From positions 3,224,001 to 3,288,000 of the forward strand of contig NZ_CP035311.1 in the NCBI RefSeq assembly GCF_004114795.1: a stretch of 64,000 bases of DNA, written 5' to 3'. How positions within the stretch are numbered: position 1 is the stretch's first letter; the number at the start of each line of letters is the position of its first letter. Below are positions 39,545 to 48,505 of this stretch, one piece after another. A program made the position numbers and the translations under genes. The notes beneath the pieces were generated by a model that was given only the letters and a program-made list of their open reading frames with translations, did no database searches and had not been told where the DNA came from. Source of the DNA: Janthinobacterium sp. 17J80-10. Lineage in GTDB: Bacteria; Pseudomonadota; Gammaproteobacteria; Burkholderiales; Burkholderiaceae_D.

Positions 39545-41692
39545 TTAAGCAACATGCTGGACGGATGACGAGATCTCTGCGATCTGCTTTTTTTCAATGG
39601 AAGGATGCATAAAATTTGCGTAATGCGCGCCAGCCGGTTTGTAGCTATCGGATCCCATGTAAATCCTGCGGTAACGTAAGTATCCTCCTGGCACAGAAAA
39701 TAAGGGCTCAATACCTTCCCGCCCTGTTTTGTCAGGGACGATGAGCAATAATTCCTCCGGCGTGCCCTTCACACTCCTGTATTTTAGAACCTTTTCTCTG
39801 TCGCTTTTTGACAACCGGAAAGGGTTCGGCGCAATCGAATTCTTTCCAAAATTAGAGTCCCACTCTCTCTCCCTTTCCTCCTGAGCGGCAAGTATGTCCA
39901 AAGCATGCAATAGGTCTGGTATATCACTCCCAAACGGCTTGAACCAGGCGCGTGAATCGTGCACGAATTGTTCTAAAAAGTCTGTGATGGCTGCTGGGGG
40001 CGTTGCTTTTTCCCAGAATTTTTCAATTTCCGTCCACTCCGGATTATGGAAGGGAGGTGGCACCGAAGTATCTTGCCAACTCGGGCCTGAAGGCCGAGAT
40101 TGCAGATTTTTTTTCCATTTCAGCCACTTATTAAAATTCTTGATCTCTTGCTCGAACTCTTTATCCGCTTCCAGAATATCGGTTTTATCGAAAGCATTTA
40201 CCGAACTGTTTGCAACATTTGGCAAATCCTTCATATTCCCGGCCATTTTCTTGCGCCATAAAATGTACAACTGATGTTGTTGCGCCATTAGCGTCTCTAG
40301 CGGTACAGAATGAGGCTTTTCATCTTTCCCGATCGGGTTCTTGAAATGTTCATTGGTATGTTTGACATAAGCATTGAACTTTTCAATTACAGCTGGATCA
40401 AGCTTGAAGGCGCGTTTCACCGATTCCGGAGCTTCTTCCAACTTTAATGGCACACCAACCAAGCGCGCGGCACGATACATAACAGCCAGTGTTATGCGTG
40501 CAATCATGTCCGCGCCTTCTTTGTCTTTTCCGCGGCCTTGCTCCAACGGCTTGTATCCGCCACCAATATCAGAATGCACGCCGGGAAATACGATTTCCAT
40601 AGAGTTGGTGGGAACCACTCCCAAATATGAGACGGAATCCAACGGGAATGAGCGCCTTATTTCGTGACTCGATACCAAATGCAGACATTTTTTCGGATGG
40701 TCTGGAATTTTTAGTGAACTCTCCGCATCAGCCCATGCCTGATGGCCATCAGCCACGGGGGCCGTCGCCGCAAGGCCCACCGATGCAACGGTATCGAACA
40801 AACCTAAAAAATCAATTGTGACTGGGATGGTGCCAAGTGTTAACCCAGACTGGCCAGAGATCTTCGCATCTTCTTCACACAGCCAAATGAACCAATTGCA
40901 AAAAGCGCGCGCTTCAGTAGCGCCGCGCGAAAATCCAAACATCGACGCATAAATATTTTGCACCTCTCCGCGGTCCATCAGCTTGCCTTGACCAACCGGC
41001 ACATAAGAACCTAATGAGTTGCGTAAGTCGCGCAATGCTCCCCTGAAAGCATTAAGAAATTTCTCGATTGGCTGCTCTCCACGTTCCTGCCTATCCATGT
41101 GAGAAGGCGCACGATAGTTCCTATCCTTAAACCTAGGCAAGGTCAGCTTATTAAATGTAGATAGAAATGTCTGTTTCTTGATGAGTTTGCCGCCCTTATA
41201 GTATTGATGGACATTGTTGATTGCCTCTACCAGAGCCCAGATAATACGATTCTCTCCCAAATAACAAAATGCCAGACCTTTGGGCCGATCATCCGTCATG
41301 CTGAACCCCTGCCCGCTATCCTTGACTTCATCAAATGGAGTACCGACTCCAGGAACATATGTGCGGAAGAAGCTGTTGTGATACTTATCCTTCAATTGCG
41401 GCCATATTGGGCTGCCGTGATCATCTTTACCTCCGGGGAAGGCCTCATAAAGCCGCGCAACGTTACTATGTGCATGATGGCTACGGTCGCGCAGCAAATT
41501 ATTGTTGGTGCCGTCGAAGAAGAAACCGAATGAAAGATTAACTGTGCATTTCGGGGGAAAGCCAAGTTCGAAGCATTCTCGTTCGCGGATAATTTTTTGA
41601 ATTTTTGACGCCTCATCTCTATCAAAAAATTGTTCACTAATAGACGGCTCTTTCGCCTCCAAAGGATATGTGTTTGCAAAAAATGCAGTCAT
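39545..41692 (-). CDS. T6SS Tle1-type phospholipase effector (DUF2235)
   Basis: A 715-residue alpha/beta hydrolase of the DUF2235/Tle1 group, T6SS effectors that attack membrane phospholipids of rival cells. FGFFFDGTNNN (about 55-65) is the conserved first strand. The nucleophile elbow G-F-S-R-G places Ser255, IDFLGLFDTVASVG places Asp300 and PGVHSDIGGGY places His373, a complete triad. There is no signal peptide, as expected for needle delivery. It is the last gene of a vgrG-DUF4123-DUF3304-effector string and overlaps the DUF3304 stop by 4 bp. Base composition is visibly AT-richer than in flanking genes, suggesting transfer. Confidence 0.88.
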   Translation of the reverse strand: MTAFFANTYPLEAKEPSISEQFFDRDEASKIQKIIRERECFELGFPPKCTVNLSFGFFFDGTNNNLLRDRSHHAHSNVARLYEAFPGGKDDHGSPIWPQLKDKYHNSFFRTYVPGVGTPFDEVKDSGQGFSMTDDRPKGLAFCYLGENRIIWALVEAINNVHQYYKGGKLIKKQTFLSTFNKLTLPRFKDRNYRAPSHMDRQERGEQPIEKFLNAFRGALRDLRNSLGSYVPVGQGKLMDRGEVQNIYASMFGFSRGATEARAFCNWFIWLCEEDAKISGQSGLTLGTIPVTIDFLGLFDTVASVGLAATAPVADGHQAWADAESSLKIPDHPKKCLHLVSSHEIRRSFPLDSVSYLGVVPTNSMEIVFPGVHSDIGGGYKPLEQGRGKDKEGADMIARITLAVMYRAARLVGVPLKLEEAPESVKRAFKLDPAVIEKFNAYVKHTNEHFKNPIGKDEKPHSVPLETLMAQQHQLYILWRKKMAGNMKDLPNVANSSVNAFDKTDILEADKEFEQEIKNFNKWLKWKKNLQSRPSGPSWQDTSVPPPFHNPEWTEIEKFWEKATPPAAITDFLEQFVHDSRAWFKPFGSDIPDLLHALDILAAQEEREREWDSNFGKNSIAPNPFRLSKSDREKVLKYRSVKGTPEELLLIVPDKTGREGIEPLFSVPGGYLRYRRIYMGSDSYKPAGAHYANFMHPSIEKKQIAEISSSVQHVA

Positions 41693-42342
41693 GGCTTATT
41701 CCTTTTCAATCTTTCAATGTTTTCCTTTGTGATTTCAATGGCATTTTTTATATCTTGCAATTGCTCTGGCGATCTTTTAATGCCGTCCTCTTTCTCCAAT
41801 TTCGATAACATGGCCTGCTCTCGCTGCAGCCTCTCCCCCCATCGCTTGAACAGATACTCACGCGAAGCAACCGGATATCCTTTGATTTTTCCAGGCCATT
41901 CAGGGCGCGTTGGAAGATAATCTGACACCACTGCCTCAACGCTTTTATCTTCATAAACGATAAGCCAGATATCACCCGCCTCTCCTGCAGCATACGGTGG
42001 CACACTGACTAAATGCTTGTGCAGTTCCTTTTCAGGATAAAACCTGTATTTGACGACTACCTGCAGTTTCGGATGCCATTTTTTCGGTATGCCGAAACAA
42101 CATACGGTTCCTCCAGTGCTATACGGATTGAGTGATTCGCCGCCACCACCACTATCTGGTTCGCCCGGCCGCTCTACTGCGATGTATTCAATTTCTTTAC
42201 CAGAATAGTTGATTGCCTTGACCCCCGCACCAACCCGCTCATCTTTCGAAGCCTCGGCTGGCGGCACGCATGCAGTCATGAACATCATCACGACTACTGC
42301 GAGAAATGCGCGCTGCAATAACGGTTTAGAACTTGTTTTCAT
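41689..42342 (-). CDS. DUF3304 lipoprotein, probable immunity protein for the Tle1 effector
   Basis: A 217-residue protein with a lipoprotein signal (lipobox M-T-A-C near residue 25). The mature part matches DUF3304: GVKAINYSGKEIEYIAV, SLNPYSTGGTVCCFGIPKKW and YEDKSVEAVVSDYLP. The C-terminus is charged and helical (REQAMLSKLEKEDGI onward). Periplasmic lipoproteins encoded next to Tle lipases commonly act as their immunity partners, blocking self-intoxication in the periplasm. The 4-bp overlap with the effector start supports a stoichiometric pair. Immunity is inferred from position, not from a known motif. Confidence 0.8.
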   Translation of the reverse strand: MKTSSKPLLQRAFLAVVVMMFMTACVPPAEASKDERVGAGVKAINYSGKEIEYIAVERPGEPDSGGGGESLNPYSTGGTVCCFGIPKKWHPKLQVVVKYRFYPEKELHKHLVSVPPYAAGEAGDIWLIVYEDKSVEAVVSDYLPTRPEWPGKIKGYPVASREYLFKRWGERLQREQAMLSKLEKEDGIKRSPEQLQDIKNAIEITKENIERLKRNKP

Positions 42343-42395
42343 GATGTCTAACTCTGTCGATAATTATTGTGCTGCACGTGGCATCGCTCGAATAC

Positions 42396-43295
42396 TCATA
42401 CGTTGACAGACTCCACCCAGATGGTATGTAAAGCGTCATAAGTAGAGGGCCGACTCGCTTCAGCCCGCCAAGTAGAAACCGGAAGACTGTGTTTCAAATG
42501 TGGATACGTCAATCCCATATGACACAGATTAAATCGCTCTGATGAACCGTCTATCTGTGCATGGTTTGCGCAGTCCAGCCAATAACGCACCAATTCATGT
42601 GCGTGTGCAGGGGTATGGCAATCGATTAAGCCGGATGCGCTTCTTCGTAATTGGAACAACACATTATCCGGTTCGGAAGCGGCCATCAGTTGCCCGCACT
42701 GCTCATCGCTCAAAATGACAGCATCCGCTGCTGCCAAATTATTTCCCCCAATTTTTGGCAAAGGCAATTTCTGCCATTTAGCTGATCGCGTCAGGTATTG
42801 CCAGTGCTGAGCCGGGCCACAGAATTGAGCAAGTTGCTGCGGACTTAATACATCAAATAATTCTGGCAAGATGCGCGTATCGGCGAACGATAATGCAAGC
42901 GCGTGATCGGCAGCGTCAACAATGCACCAGGGTGCCAATCTTCTGGCAAGTTGCGCCAGTGATTCTGGCGTGACGATGATACTTAACGCGGGTAAGCCAT
43001 TTGTTTTTTTTAATAAGGCAGCCCACGTGCGTCGGGCTGGTTCCAAATATTCGACAAGAATAGGTGACACGCACAGCGTTTCTTCGTCTGCACTTGGTGT
43101 ATTAGCGTAGAGTGCAATGAACGGCAAAGATCCAGAACGCTTGAGAAGCGTATAACACGCCTCATTCAACACGCCTTCTATCAAGGCATAAATGTTCGCT
43201 TTGGGAAATTCAGTGCGCAATTCAGATAGCCCCCTATGCCAAGACTCTTGCCAATCAGCAGGATAAGCGTCAATTCTCATGATTGTAGGGTTCAT
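42396..43295 (-). CDS. DUF4123 domain T6SS effector adaptor/chaperone
   Basis: A 299-residue cytoplasmic protein with an N-terminal DUF4123 domain (about residues 35-155). Recognisable pieces are NIYALIEGVLNEACYTLL, FIALYANT and the conserved ALSFADTRILPELFDVLSPQ followed by FCGPAQHWQYLTR. DUF4123 proteins (Tap/TEC) load specific effectors onto VgrG tips and are usually encoded between vgrG and the effector, exactly as here. Its start overlaps the vgrG stop by 4 bp. Composition is intermediate to AT-rich. It is predicted to couple the Tle1-like lipase to the upstream VgrG. Confidence 0.87.
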   Translation of the reverse strand: MNPTIMRIDAYPADWQESWHRGLSELRTEFPKANIYALIEGVLNEACYTLLKRSGSLPFIALYANTPSADEETLCVSPILVEYLEPARRTWAALLKKTNGLPALSIIVTPESLAQLARRLAPWCIVDAADHALALSFADTRILPELFDVLSPQQLAQFCGPAQHWQYLTRSAKWQKLPLPKIGGNNLAAADAVILSDEQCGQLMAASEPDNVLFQLRRSASGLIDCHTPAHAHELVRYWLDCANHAQIDGSSERFNLCHMGLTYPHLKHSLPVSTWRAEASRPSTYDALHTIWVESVNV

Positions 43296-46264
43296 GCCTC
43301 TACCAAAGAGAACGGTGAACCGGATTCAGCCGCATTCCTTTTGCATTGTTTGCATATTGATTTAGGGAATCTTGGGAGTATGTAATTTTCACTCGTCGGC
43401 CCCGTAAAACTCTTACTACTCGCCTTGATCGAAATCGTCCCCGGACAGGCAAAGGTAATATCCCCACCCTCAATCCTGAGTGATGCCCCGCCCTCCGTAC
43501 AAAGCTCGATGCTCTTCGCCGCCGCAAAGTCGATATGACTATGCGCCGAAACCAGCTTCATCACTTCCTTCGCTGCAAACGTCATCGCGTCGTTCTGCGC
43601 TTGAATGTCCACATCACCCTGCCCTGCGTAAAGTTTGATACCTGCGTCCCCCTCACCAGCTCGCACTGCACCAGCCAGCAAGCCAATCGCCTGCCCCGAG
43701 TGAACTGTCAGTGCCTCGCCCACCGCCACGTACATGTCGCGCCCACTGGCAAAGTGCGCCACTTCCCCGGCCGCCACATGCATCCCATCCGCCGCCGTCA
43801 TCCCTAGACCCGCCTGCGCTGCCACCGTCACCAACGGCGCGGTCATGTATGGGATTTTTTCTCCCGTGCCATCTTCGTCGCCATCCGCAGCACTCACCTG
43901 CCCTGATGCCATCTTCAGCATCGCCGCCAGCGGCGGCAACGCATCATCCAGATTGCTCTGCGCATCCGTGCCATTCAAGGTCTTGCCACCTTCCGCTGCA
44001 ACCATGCGCACCGTCTGGTGCGTCTGCGCCGCGTTGCTGAAAGTATCCGCAAACCCCTGCGCCTGCTTCAGCAACGCAACTCCTGCTGCATTGTCGCCGA
44101 CGGCTTCCGCCTGGCCGCCGGGCGCACTGCCGTAATAGGTAGTAAACAACAATCCCTTGCCAGCGCGGATTGCCCCATAAGCATCCGTGCGCAATTCCCA
44201 GCCCGTGCCGCGAAAGCTGCCGCGGAAATTGTCTGCCTGGTGAATCAGGTGACCAAAATTCAATTGCGTCGTCGCCGTATCGGTGGCCAGCTTCGCGCGC
44301 AGGCGCCCGGCCGTATCATCGAATATCAGCTGATTGCTTTGCCTGGCATAGCCATCCGCCCCCAGCGCTACGCTCTTGAAGCCGGACAGGAAGCCGCCAT
44401 GCCGGTGCTCCCCTGCTGCGGCAGCATGCCACGCCGGTGAGGCGCCCGCGCCCATGCGGTTATCCTGCCCGCCCGTTACATGGTCTTTCGCGTTACCGAA
44501 AGACTCGGACTCATCCTGCCCCTGGCCGTTGTAAAGCACGCCATTGACGATGGGACGGTCAATATCATTCCCAAAAAATTTCACCAGCACTTCCTGCCCA
44601 ATGCGGGGAATGAATTGCGCGCCATAGCCGGGGCCAGCGAAGAGTTGGGTCACACGCACCCAGCAGGTGTTCGATTCGCAGGTTTGCCAGTGGAAGCGCA
44701 CACGAATCCGTCCGAGCGCATCGGTATGCACTGTGCCGGCGCTGGCAGTGGTGCCATCGGGGCCGACCACGATGGCTGTCTGGCTGCCCTGCGCAGTCGG
44801 CTTCGGATTAAGCAAAAGCCCGGTGCCATCGACCAGGGCCGGGCGCCAGACAATGTCGGCGCGAATGGCGGTGAAGCGATTGGCGTAGCCATTGGCCTTT
44901 GCCTGCTCCAGCAGCGCGTCCCAGCTTGCGCGCGCCAAATGTGTTGCAGCGATGGTGCCGTCCTGGGTGCTGTCGGCAATGCCCTCCCTGGCCAGAAGAG
45001 TGGCGGCATCCGATGCCTCGTCTGCACAGGCATCGGCCAGCATGAAGCCATCCTCGCGCCACGCAGGTGCGCGCTGGCGCCCATGATAGCCAGGTGCCGG
45101 CCCCAGGCGGGCTGCCAGATCAGCCTGCATGCCCGCTGGCAGGTTATTGACGCCTGCGTGTAAGGCCCCCAGGAGCGCAAAGCGGCGGTGCTTGTCTTCG
45201 CTGGCAGTGTCGCTGCGGCGCGGAAACGGCGCTTCGGTCAAATCGAACACGCTGCCCGCGCGGAAGGTGCGCACCGTGCCTTGGCCGAACCAGGTCTTGG
45301 TGCGCGCATCCATGGCTTCACGCAAGATGCGCACGTAGTGTTCGGCTTCATCTTGCGAAGCAAAAGGGTACAGCCCCAGCCAGTCGCAGGATTCGACAAA
45401 AGGCATGTTCTTGTTGACGCTTGGGTGCGCCGTAGGAAGCGACGCCGCAATCACGCGCTTGGCCTTGTAATCCCAGCCGGAAATGGTCGTGATTTCGGGC
45501 TGGGACAGCCGTTCGCAACCGAGTTGCTGGATACTGTCCTGCACTTCGACGGCCGCATCGCGATGAAAGCGGATGCCGCGCCCACCGTTGGCGTGTTGCG
45601 AGGAATAGTCTTCCGCAAAGGATGCAGCCGAATCAGCAAACAGCACCAGGCGCTGACGCGACAAGGACGAATCGCTGTCGTCTTCCTCGAAATAAAAGCC
45701 GATGCCCTCCTCGGCCAGGATGCGCGTCAGGAAAGCATAGTCGGATTCGCGGTATTGGCAGCAATAGCTGCGGGGACGCAGGCCATCAATGTAGCCTTGG
45801 GCTTCGGGGGTGATGCGCCAGTTGTTGCGCGGGGCATCGCCGGCGAAAATAGCTTCGACGATCTGCAACAGGCTCTGCTCCTGGAACACCCGCGAAGTGC
45901 GGCGCTGCGTCGCCAGCCAGAGCCAGGGCACTACGCTGAGACGATAACGCGCCAGCCCGCCATCGGCGCCGAGTTGCGCCGCTTCCGCCACCCAGCCGCT
46001 GCGTTGCGTGCGGGTGCCATCTGCAAGCGTGATATGGAGCGTGACCTGCTGCCACAGCAGGGATTTCAATTCAATGCGGCAATCGGTGGAGAGGCAGGTG
46101 ATGTGCCATTCGTAGAGGCTGGAGAGGGCTTCACGCCCGACCCAGCTTTCCACCATCAGTGCGCCAGCGCCAAGCGGCGTGTCCAGGTCATACAGGCGGG
46201 TGTCGGCGGTGAACGCGGCAATATGGCCGGCCAGGGCGCCGGCCCCCGGGAAAGCCTCGGACAT
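43292..46264 (-). CDS. vgrG: T6SS tip protein VgrG
   Basis: A 990-residue VgrG that caps the Hcp tube. Regions in order: gp27-like N-terminal domain (RTQRSGWVAEAAQLGADGG and YRESDYAFLTRILAEEGIGF), gp5-like OB/needle part (IRVRFHWQ, GYGAQFIPRIGQEVLVKFFG then PIVNGVLYNGQGQ), a DUF2345 region of repeated beta strands, and a short C-terminal tail with ICKQCKRNAAESGSPF. There is no fused toxin domain, so toxicity should come from the linked effector. GC content matches the core chromosome, unlike the effector downstream. No tss core genes are in the window: this is an accessory vgrG locus. Confidence 0.93.
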   Translation of the reverse strand: MSEAFPGAGALAGHIAAFTADTRLYDLDTPLGAGALMVESWVGREALSSLYEWHITCLSTDCRIELKSLLWQQVTLHITLADGTRTQRSGWVAEAAQLGADGGLARYRLSVVPWLWLATQRRTSRVFQEQSLLQIVEAIFAGDAPRNNWRITPEAQGYIDGLRPRSYCCQYRESDYAFLTRILAEEGIGFYFEEDDSDSSLSRQRLVLFADSAASFAEDYSSQHANGGRGIRFHRDAAVEVQDSIQQLGCERLSQPEITTISGWDYKAKRVIAASLPTAHPSVNKNMPFVESCDWLGLYPFASQDEAEHYVRILREAMDARTKTWFGQGTVRTFRAGSVFDLTEAPFPRRSDTASEDKHRRFALLGALHAGVNNLPAGMQADLAARLGPAPGYHGRQRAPAWREDGFMLADACADEASDAATLLAREGIADSTQDGTIAATHLARASWDALLEQAKANGYANRFTAIRADIVWRPALVDGTGLLLNPKPTAQGSQTAIVVGPDGTTASAGTVHTDALGRIRVRFHWQTCESNTCWVRVTQLFAGPGYGAQFIPRIGQEVLVKFFGNDIDRPIVNGVLYNGQGQDESESFGNAKDHVTGGQDNRMGAGASPAWHAAAAGEHRHGGFLSGFKSVALGADGYARQSNQLIFDDTAGRLRAKLATDTATTQLNFGHLIHQADNFRGSFRGTGWELRTDAYGAIRAGKGLLFTTYYGSAPGGQAEAVGDNAAGVALLKQAQGFADTFSNAAQTHQTVRMVAAEGGKTLNGTDAQSNLDDALPPLAAMLKMASGQVSAADGDEDGTGEKIPYMTAPLVTVAAQAGLGMTAADGMHVAAGEVAHFASGRDMYVAVGEALTVHSGQAIGLLAGAVRAGEGDAGIKLYAGQGDVDIQAQNDAMTFAAKEVMKLVSAHSHIDFAAAKSIELCTEGGASLRIEGGDITFACPGTISIKASSKSFTGPTSENYILPRFPKSICKQCKRNAAESGSPFSLVEA

Positions 46265-46356
46265 GCTATCTCCCTAACAATTATTGTTTATTTTTCAATA
46301 ATTCGGAAGATAATCGAAAATTATTTTTTTATCAACAATTTCCCAGAGGTTTTACG

Positions 46357-48285
46357 CTATTTCTTGCTTTGCGCCTCAATTGTTTCCCACTTCTCAAGAT
46401 TTTCTAAAAGCAAGTCATCAATTTCCGCATAGCGCTGGTTCAACGCCTGCACTTCCTGGGGTTGCTTGGCATACAGCTCCGGATCGGCGAGGCGGGCCGT
46501 AATCGCCTTTTGCTCTTCTTCCAGCTTGGCAATTAATGCCGGCAATTCGTCCAGCGCGCGCTGTTCCTTGTAGCTGAGTTTTTTCGGCTTGACCGCAGCT
46601 GCCGCTTCCTGCTGTGCGGCGACTGCGTCCTGCTTGGCATCTGCCTTCGCCTCGGTTTTTCCCGCTGCCTTGTTCGACGCTGCCGTCGAAGCCGGACGCA
46701 CGCGTTCCCAGTCGCTGTAGCCGCCGACATATTCGCGCCACAGGCCATCGCCTTCGGCCACAATCACCTGGGTCACCACATTGTCGAGGAAGGTGCGGTC
46801 ATGGCTGACCAGGAACACCGTGCCGTCGTAATCGGTCAGCAATTCTTCCAGCAATTCCAGCGTTTCGATATCCAGGTCATTGGTCGGCTCGTCCAGCACC
46901 AGCACGTTGGCGGGCTTGGCAAACAGGCGCGCCAGCAGCAGGCGGTTGCGCTCGCCGCCGGAGAGCGACTTCACCGGCGAACGGGCGCGCTCGGGGGCAA
47001 ACAGGAAGTCGCCCAGGTAGGTCATCACATGCTTGCGCTGGCCATTGATCTCGACCCAGTCGCTGCCCGGCGCAATCGTGTCGGCCAGGCTGGTATCTTC
47101 GTTCAACTGCGCGCGCATCTGGTCGAAGTACGCCACTTGCAGCTTGCTGCCCTGGCGCACTGTGCCGCGGTCGGGCTGCTCCTCGCCGAGGATCAGCTTC
47201 AAAAGCGTCGTCTTGCCGGCGCCGTTGGCGCCGATCAGGCCAATCTTGTCGCCACGCATGAGGATCGTGGAAAAATCGCGCACGATGACCTTGCTGCCAT
47301 AGCTCTTGTCGACATTTTCGATTTCGGCAACGATCTTGCCGGAACGCTCGCCCGAGGCGACATCCAGCTTGACCTGGCCCTGCACGTCGCGGCGTGAGCC
47401 ACGGGTGCGGCGCAACTCCTCCAGGCGCCTGACCCGGCCTTCATTGCGGGTGCGGCGTGCTTCCACGCCCTTGCGGATCCAGACTTCTTCCTGCGCGAGG
47501 AACTTGTCGAACTTGGCATTTTCCACGGCCTCGTTTTCCAGCAATTCCTTCTTGCGCGCCTGGTAGGTGCTGAAATTGCCGGGGAAAGACAGCAGGCGGC
47601 CGCGATCCAGTTCGATGATGCGTGTGGCGACATTGTCAAGGAAGCGGCGGTCATGGGTGATGAACAGCACGCTGCCCTTGAATTCGCGCAGCAAGCCTTC
47701 CAGCCACAGGATGGAAGTGAAGTCGAGGTGGTTGGTCGGTTCATCCAGCAGCAGCACGTCGGGCGCGCCGACCAGGCCGCACGCCAGCGCCACGCGCTTT
47801 TGCATGCCGCCCGAGAGCGTACCGACCAGCGTATCCCCTTTCAGGCTCAACCGGTCCAGCGTGGCTTCGACGCGGCTCTTCAAGCTCCAGGCATCGGCGG
47901 CATCGAGCTGCACCTGGATATCGTGCATGCGCTCCATCAGGGCGTCGTCATTGTCGCCACCGAACTGGGTAGTCAGATCGTCATATTCAGCCAGCAGCGC
48001 CGGCAGGTTGCCCAATCCTGAGGCAACCGCATCGAAGACCGACATTTCGGGGGCAAAATGCGGTTCCTGCTCGACAAAGGCGATTTTGACGCTTTGCTGC
48101 ATGACCAGCAGGCCATCGTCCAGTTTGGACCTGCCGGCGATGATTTTCAGCAAGGACGATTTTCCGGTACCGTTACGGCCAATCAGGCCGACACGCTCCC
48201 CGGTTTCCAGGGAAAAATCCGTATGGTCGAGCAACGGGACGTGGCCGAAAGCGAGCTGCGCATCGGAAAGGGAAATGACTGCCAT
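46357..48285 (-). CDS. uup: ABC-F family ATPase Uup
   Basis: A 642-residue soluble ABC-F protein with two nucleotide-binding domains. The first has GLIGRNGTGKSSLL and GTLSGGMQKRVALACGL; the second GLIGANGAGKTTLL and SLSGGERNRLLLARLF. The linker between them is charged and helical, and the C-terminal end (LSYKEQRALDELPALIAKLE onward) is a coiled coil typical of Uup, which binds DNA or ribosomes. ABC-F proteins act on the translating ribosome; Uup has been linked to transposon excision and ribosome assembly. It is transcribed divergently from the tRNA-Arg gene. Confidence 0.92.
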   Translation of the reverse strand: MAVISLSDAQLAFGHVPLLDHTDFSLETGERVGLIGRNGTGKSSLLKIIAGRSKLDDGLLVMQQSVKIAFVEQEPHFAPEMSVFDAVASGLGNLPALLAEYDDLTTQFGGDNDDALMERMHDIQVQLDAADAWSLKSRVEATLDRLSLKGDTLVGTLSGGMQKRVALACGLVGAPDVLLLDEPTNHLDFTSILWLEGLLREFKGSVLFITHDRRFLDNVATRIIELDRGRLLSFPGNFSTYQARKKELLENEAVENAKFDKFLAQEEVWIRKGVEARRTRNEGRVRRLEELRRTRGSRRDVQGQVKLDVASGERSGKIVAEIENVDKSYGSKVIVRDFSTILMRGDKIGLIGANGAGKTTLLKLILGEEQPDRGTVRQGSKLQVAYFDQMRAQLNEDTSLADTIAPGSDWVEINGQRKHVMTYLGDFLFAPERARSPVKSLSGGERNRLLLARLFAKPANVLVLDEPTNDLDIETLELLEELLTDYDGTVFLVSHDRTFLDNVVTQVIVAEGDGLWREYVGGYSDWERVRPASTAASNKAAGKTEAKADAKQDAVAAQQEAAAAVKPKKLSYKEQRALDELPALIAKLEEEQKAITARLADPELYAKQPQEVQALNQRYAEIDDLLLENLEKWETIEAQSKK

Positions 48286-48342
48286 AGGGAAGAAAATGAG
48301 GTGAATGCAACCCGCATTGTACCGAGTCCGCTGGTTTTCGTA

Positions 48343-48370
48343 TTAATTTCTGGCCGGGCTCGGCTATAAT
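48343..48370 (+). promoter_or_regulatory. Promoter of tRNA-Arg(CCT)
   Basis: A perfect TATAAT at 48365-48370 lies 36 nt before the mature tRNA 5' end. The upstream TTAATT at 48343-48348 (16-nt spacer) is a weak -35. Confidence 0.55.
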
Positions 48371-48405
48371 CTCGGTCGCAACATGCCTTTATTGCTTGCA
48401 AGCGT

Positions 48406-48480
48406 CTCGCCGTAGTTCAATGGATAGAACGAGTGCCTCCTAAGCGCTAGATACAGGTTCGATTCCTGTCGGCGGGACCA
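48406..48480 (+). tRNA. tRNA-Arg (anticodon CCT)
   Basis: A 75-nt cloverleaf with encoded CCA. Acceptor 5' CTCGCCG pairs with CGGCGGG (one G-T wobble); D stem is GTTC/GAAC; anticodon stem AGTGC/GCGCT encloses the loop CTCCTAA with anticodon CCT (48439-48441); T stem ACAGG/CCTGT encloses TTCGATT. The discriminator is A. It reads the rare AGG codon. No integrase gene or repeated 3' tRNA fragment is seen nearby, so this site appears unoccupied. Confidence 0.95.
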
Positions 48481-48505
48481 AATCCCCTCATCGCAATTTG
48501 GCTTT

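Noticed and set aside
48406-48480. tRNA-Arg(CCT) as the attachment site of an integrated element.
   Set aside because: No integrase and no repeat of the tRNA 3' end was seen in the flanking genes; both sides look like ordinary chromosome.
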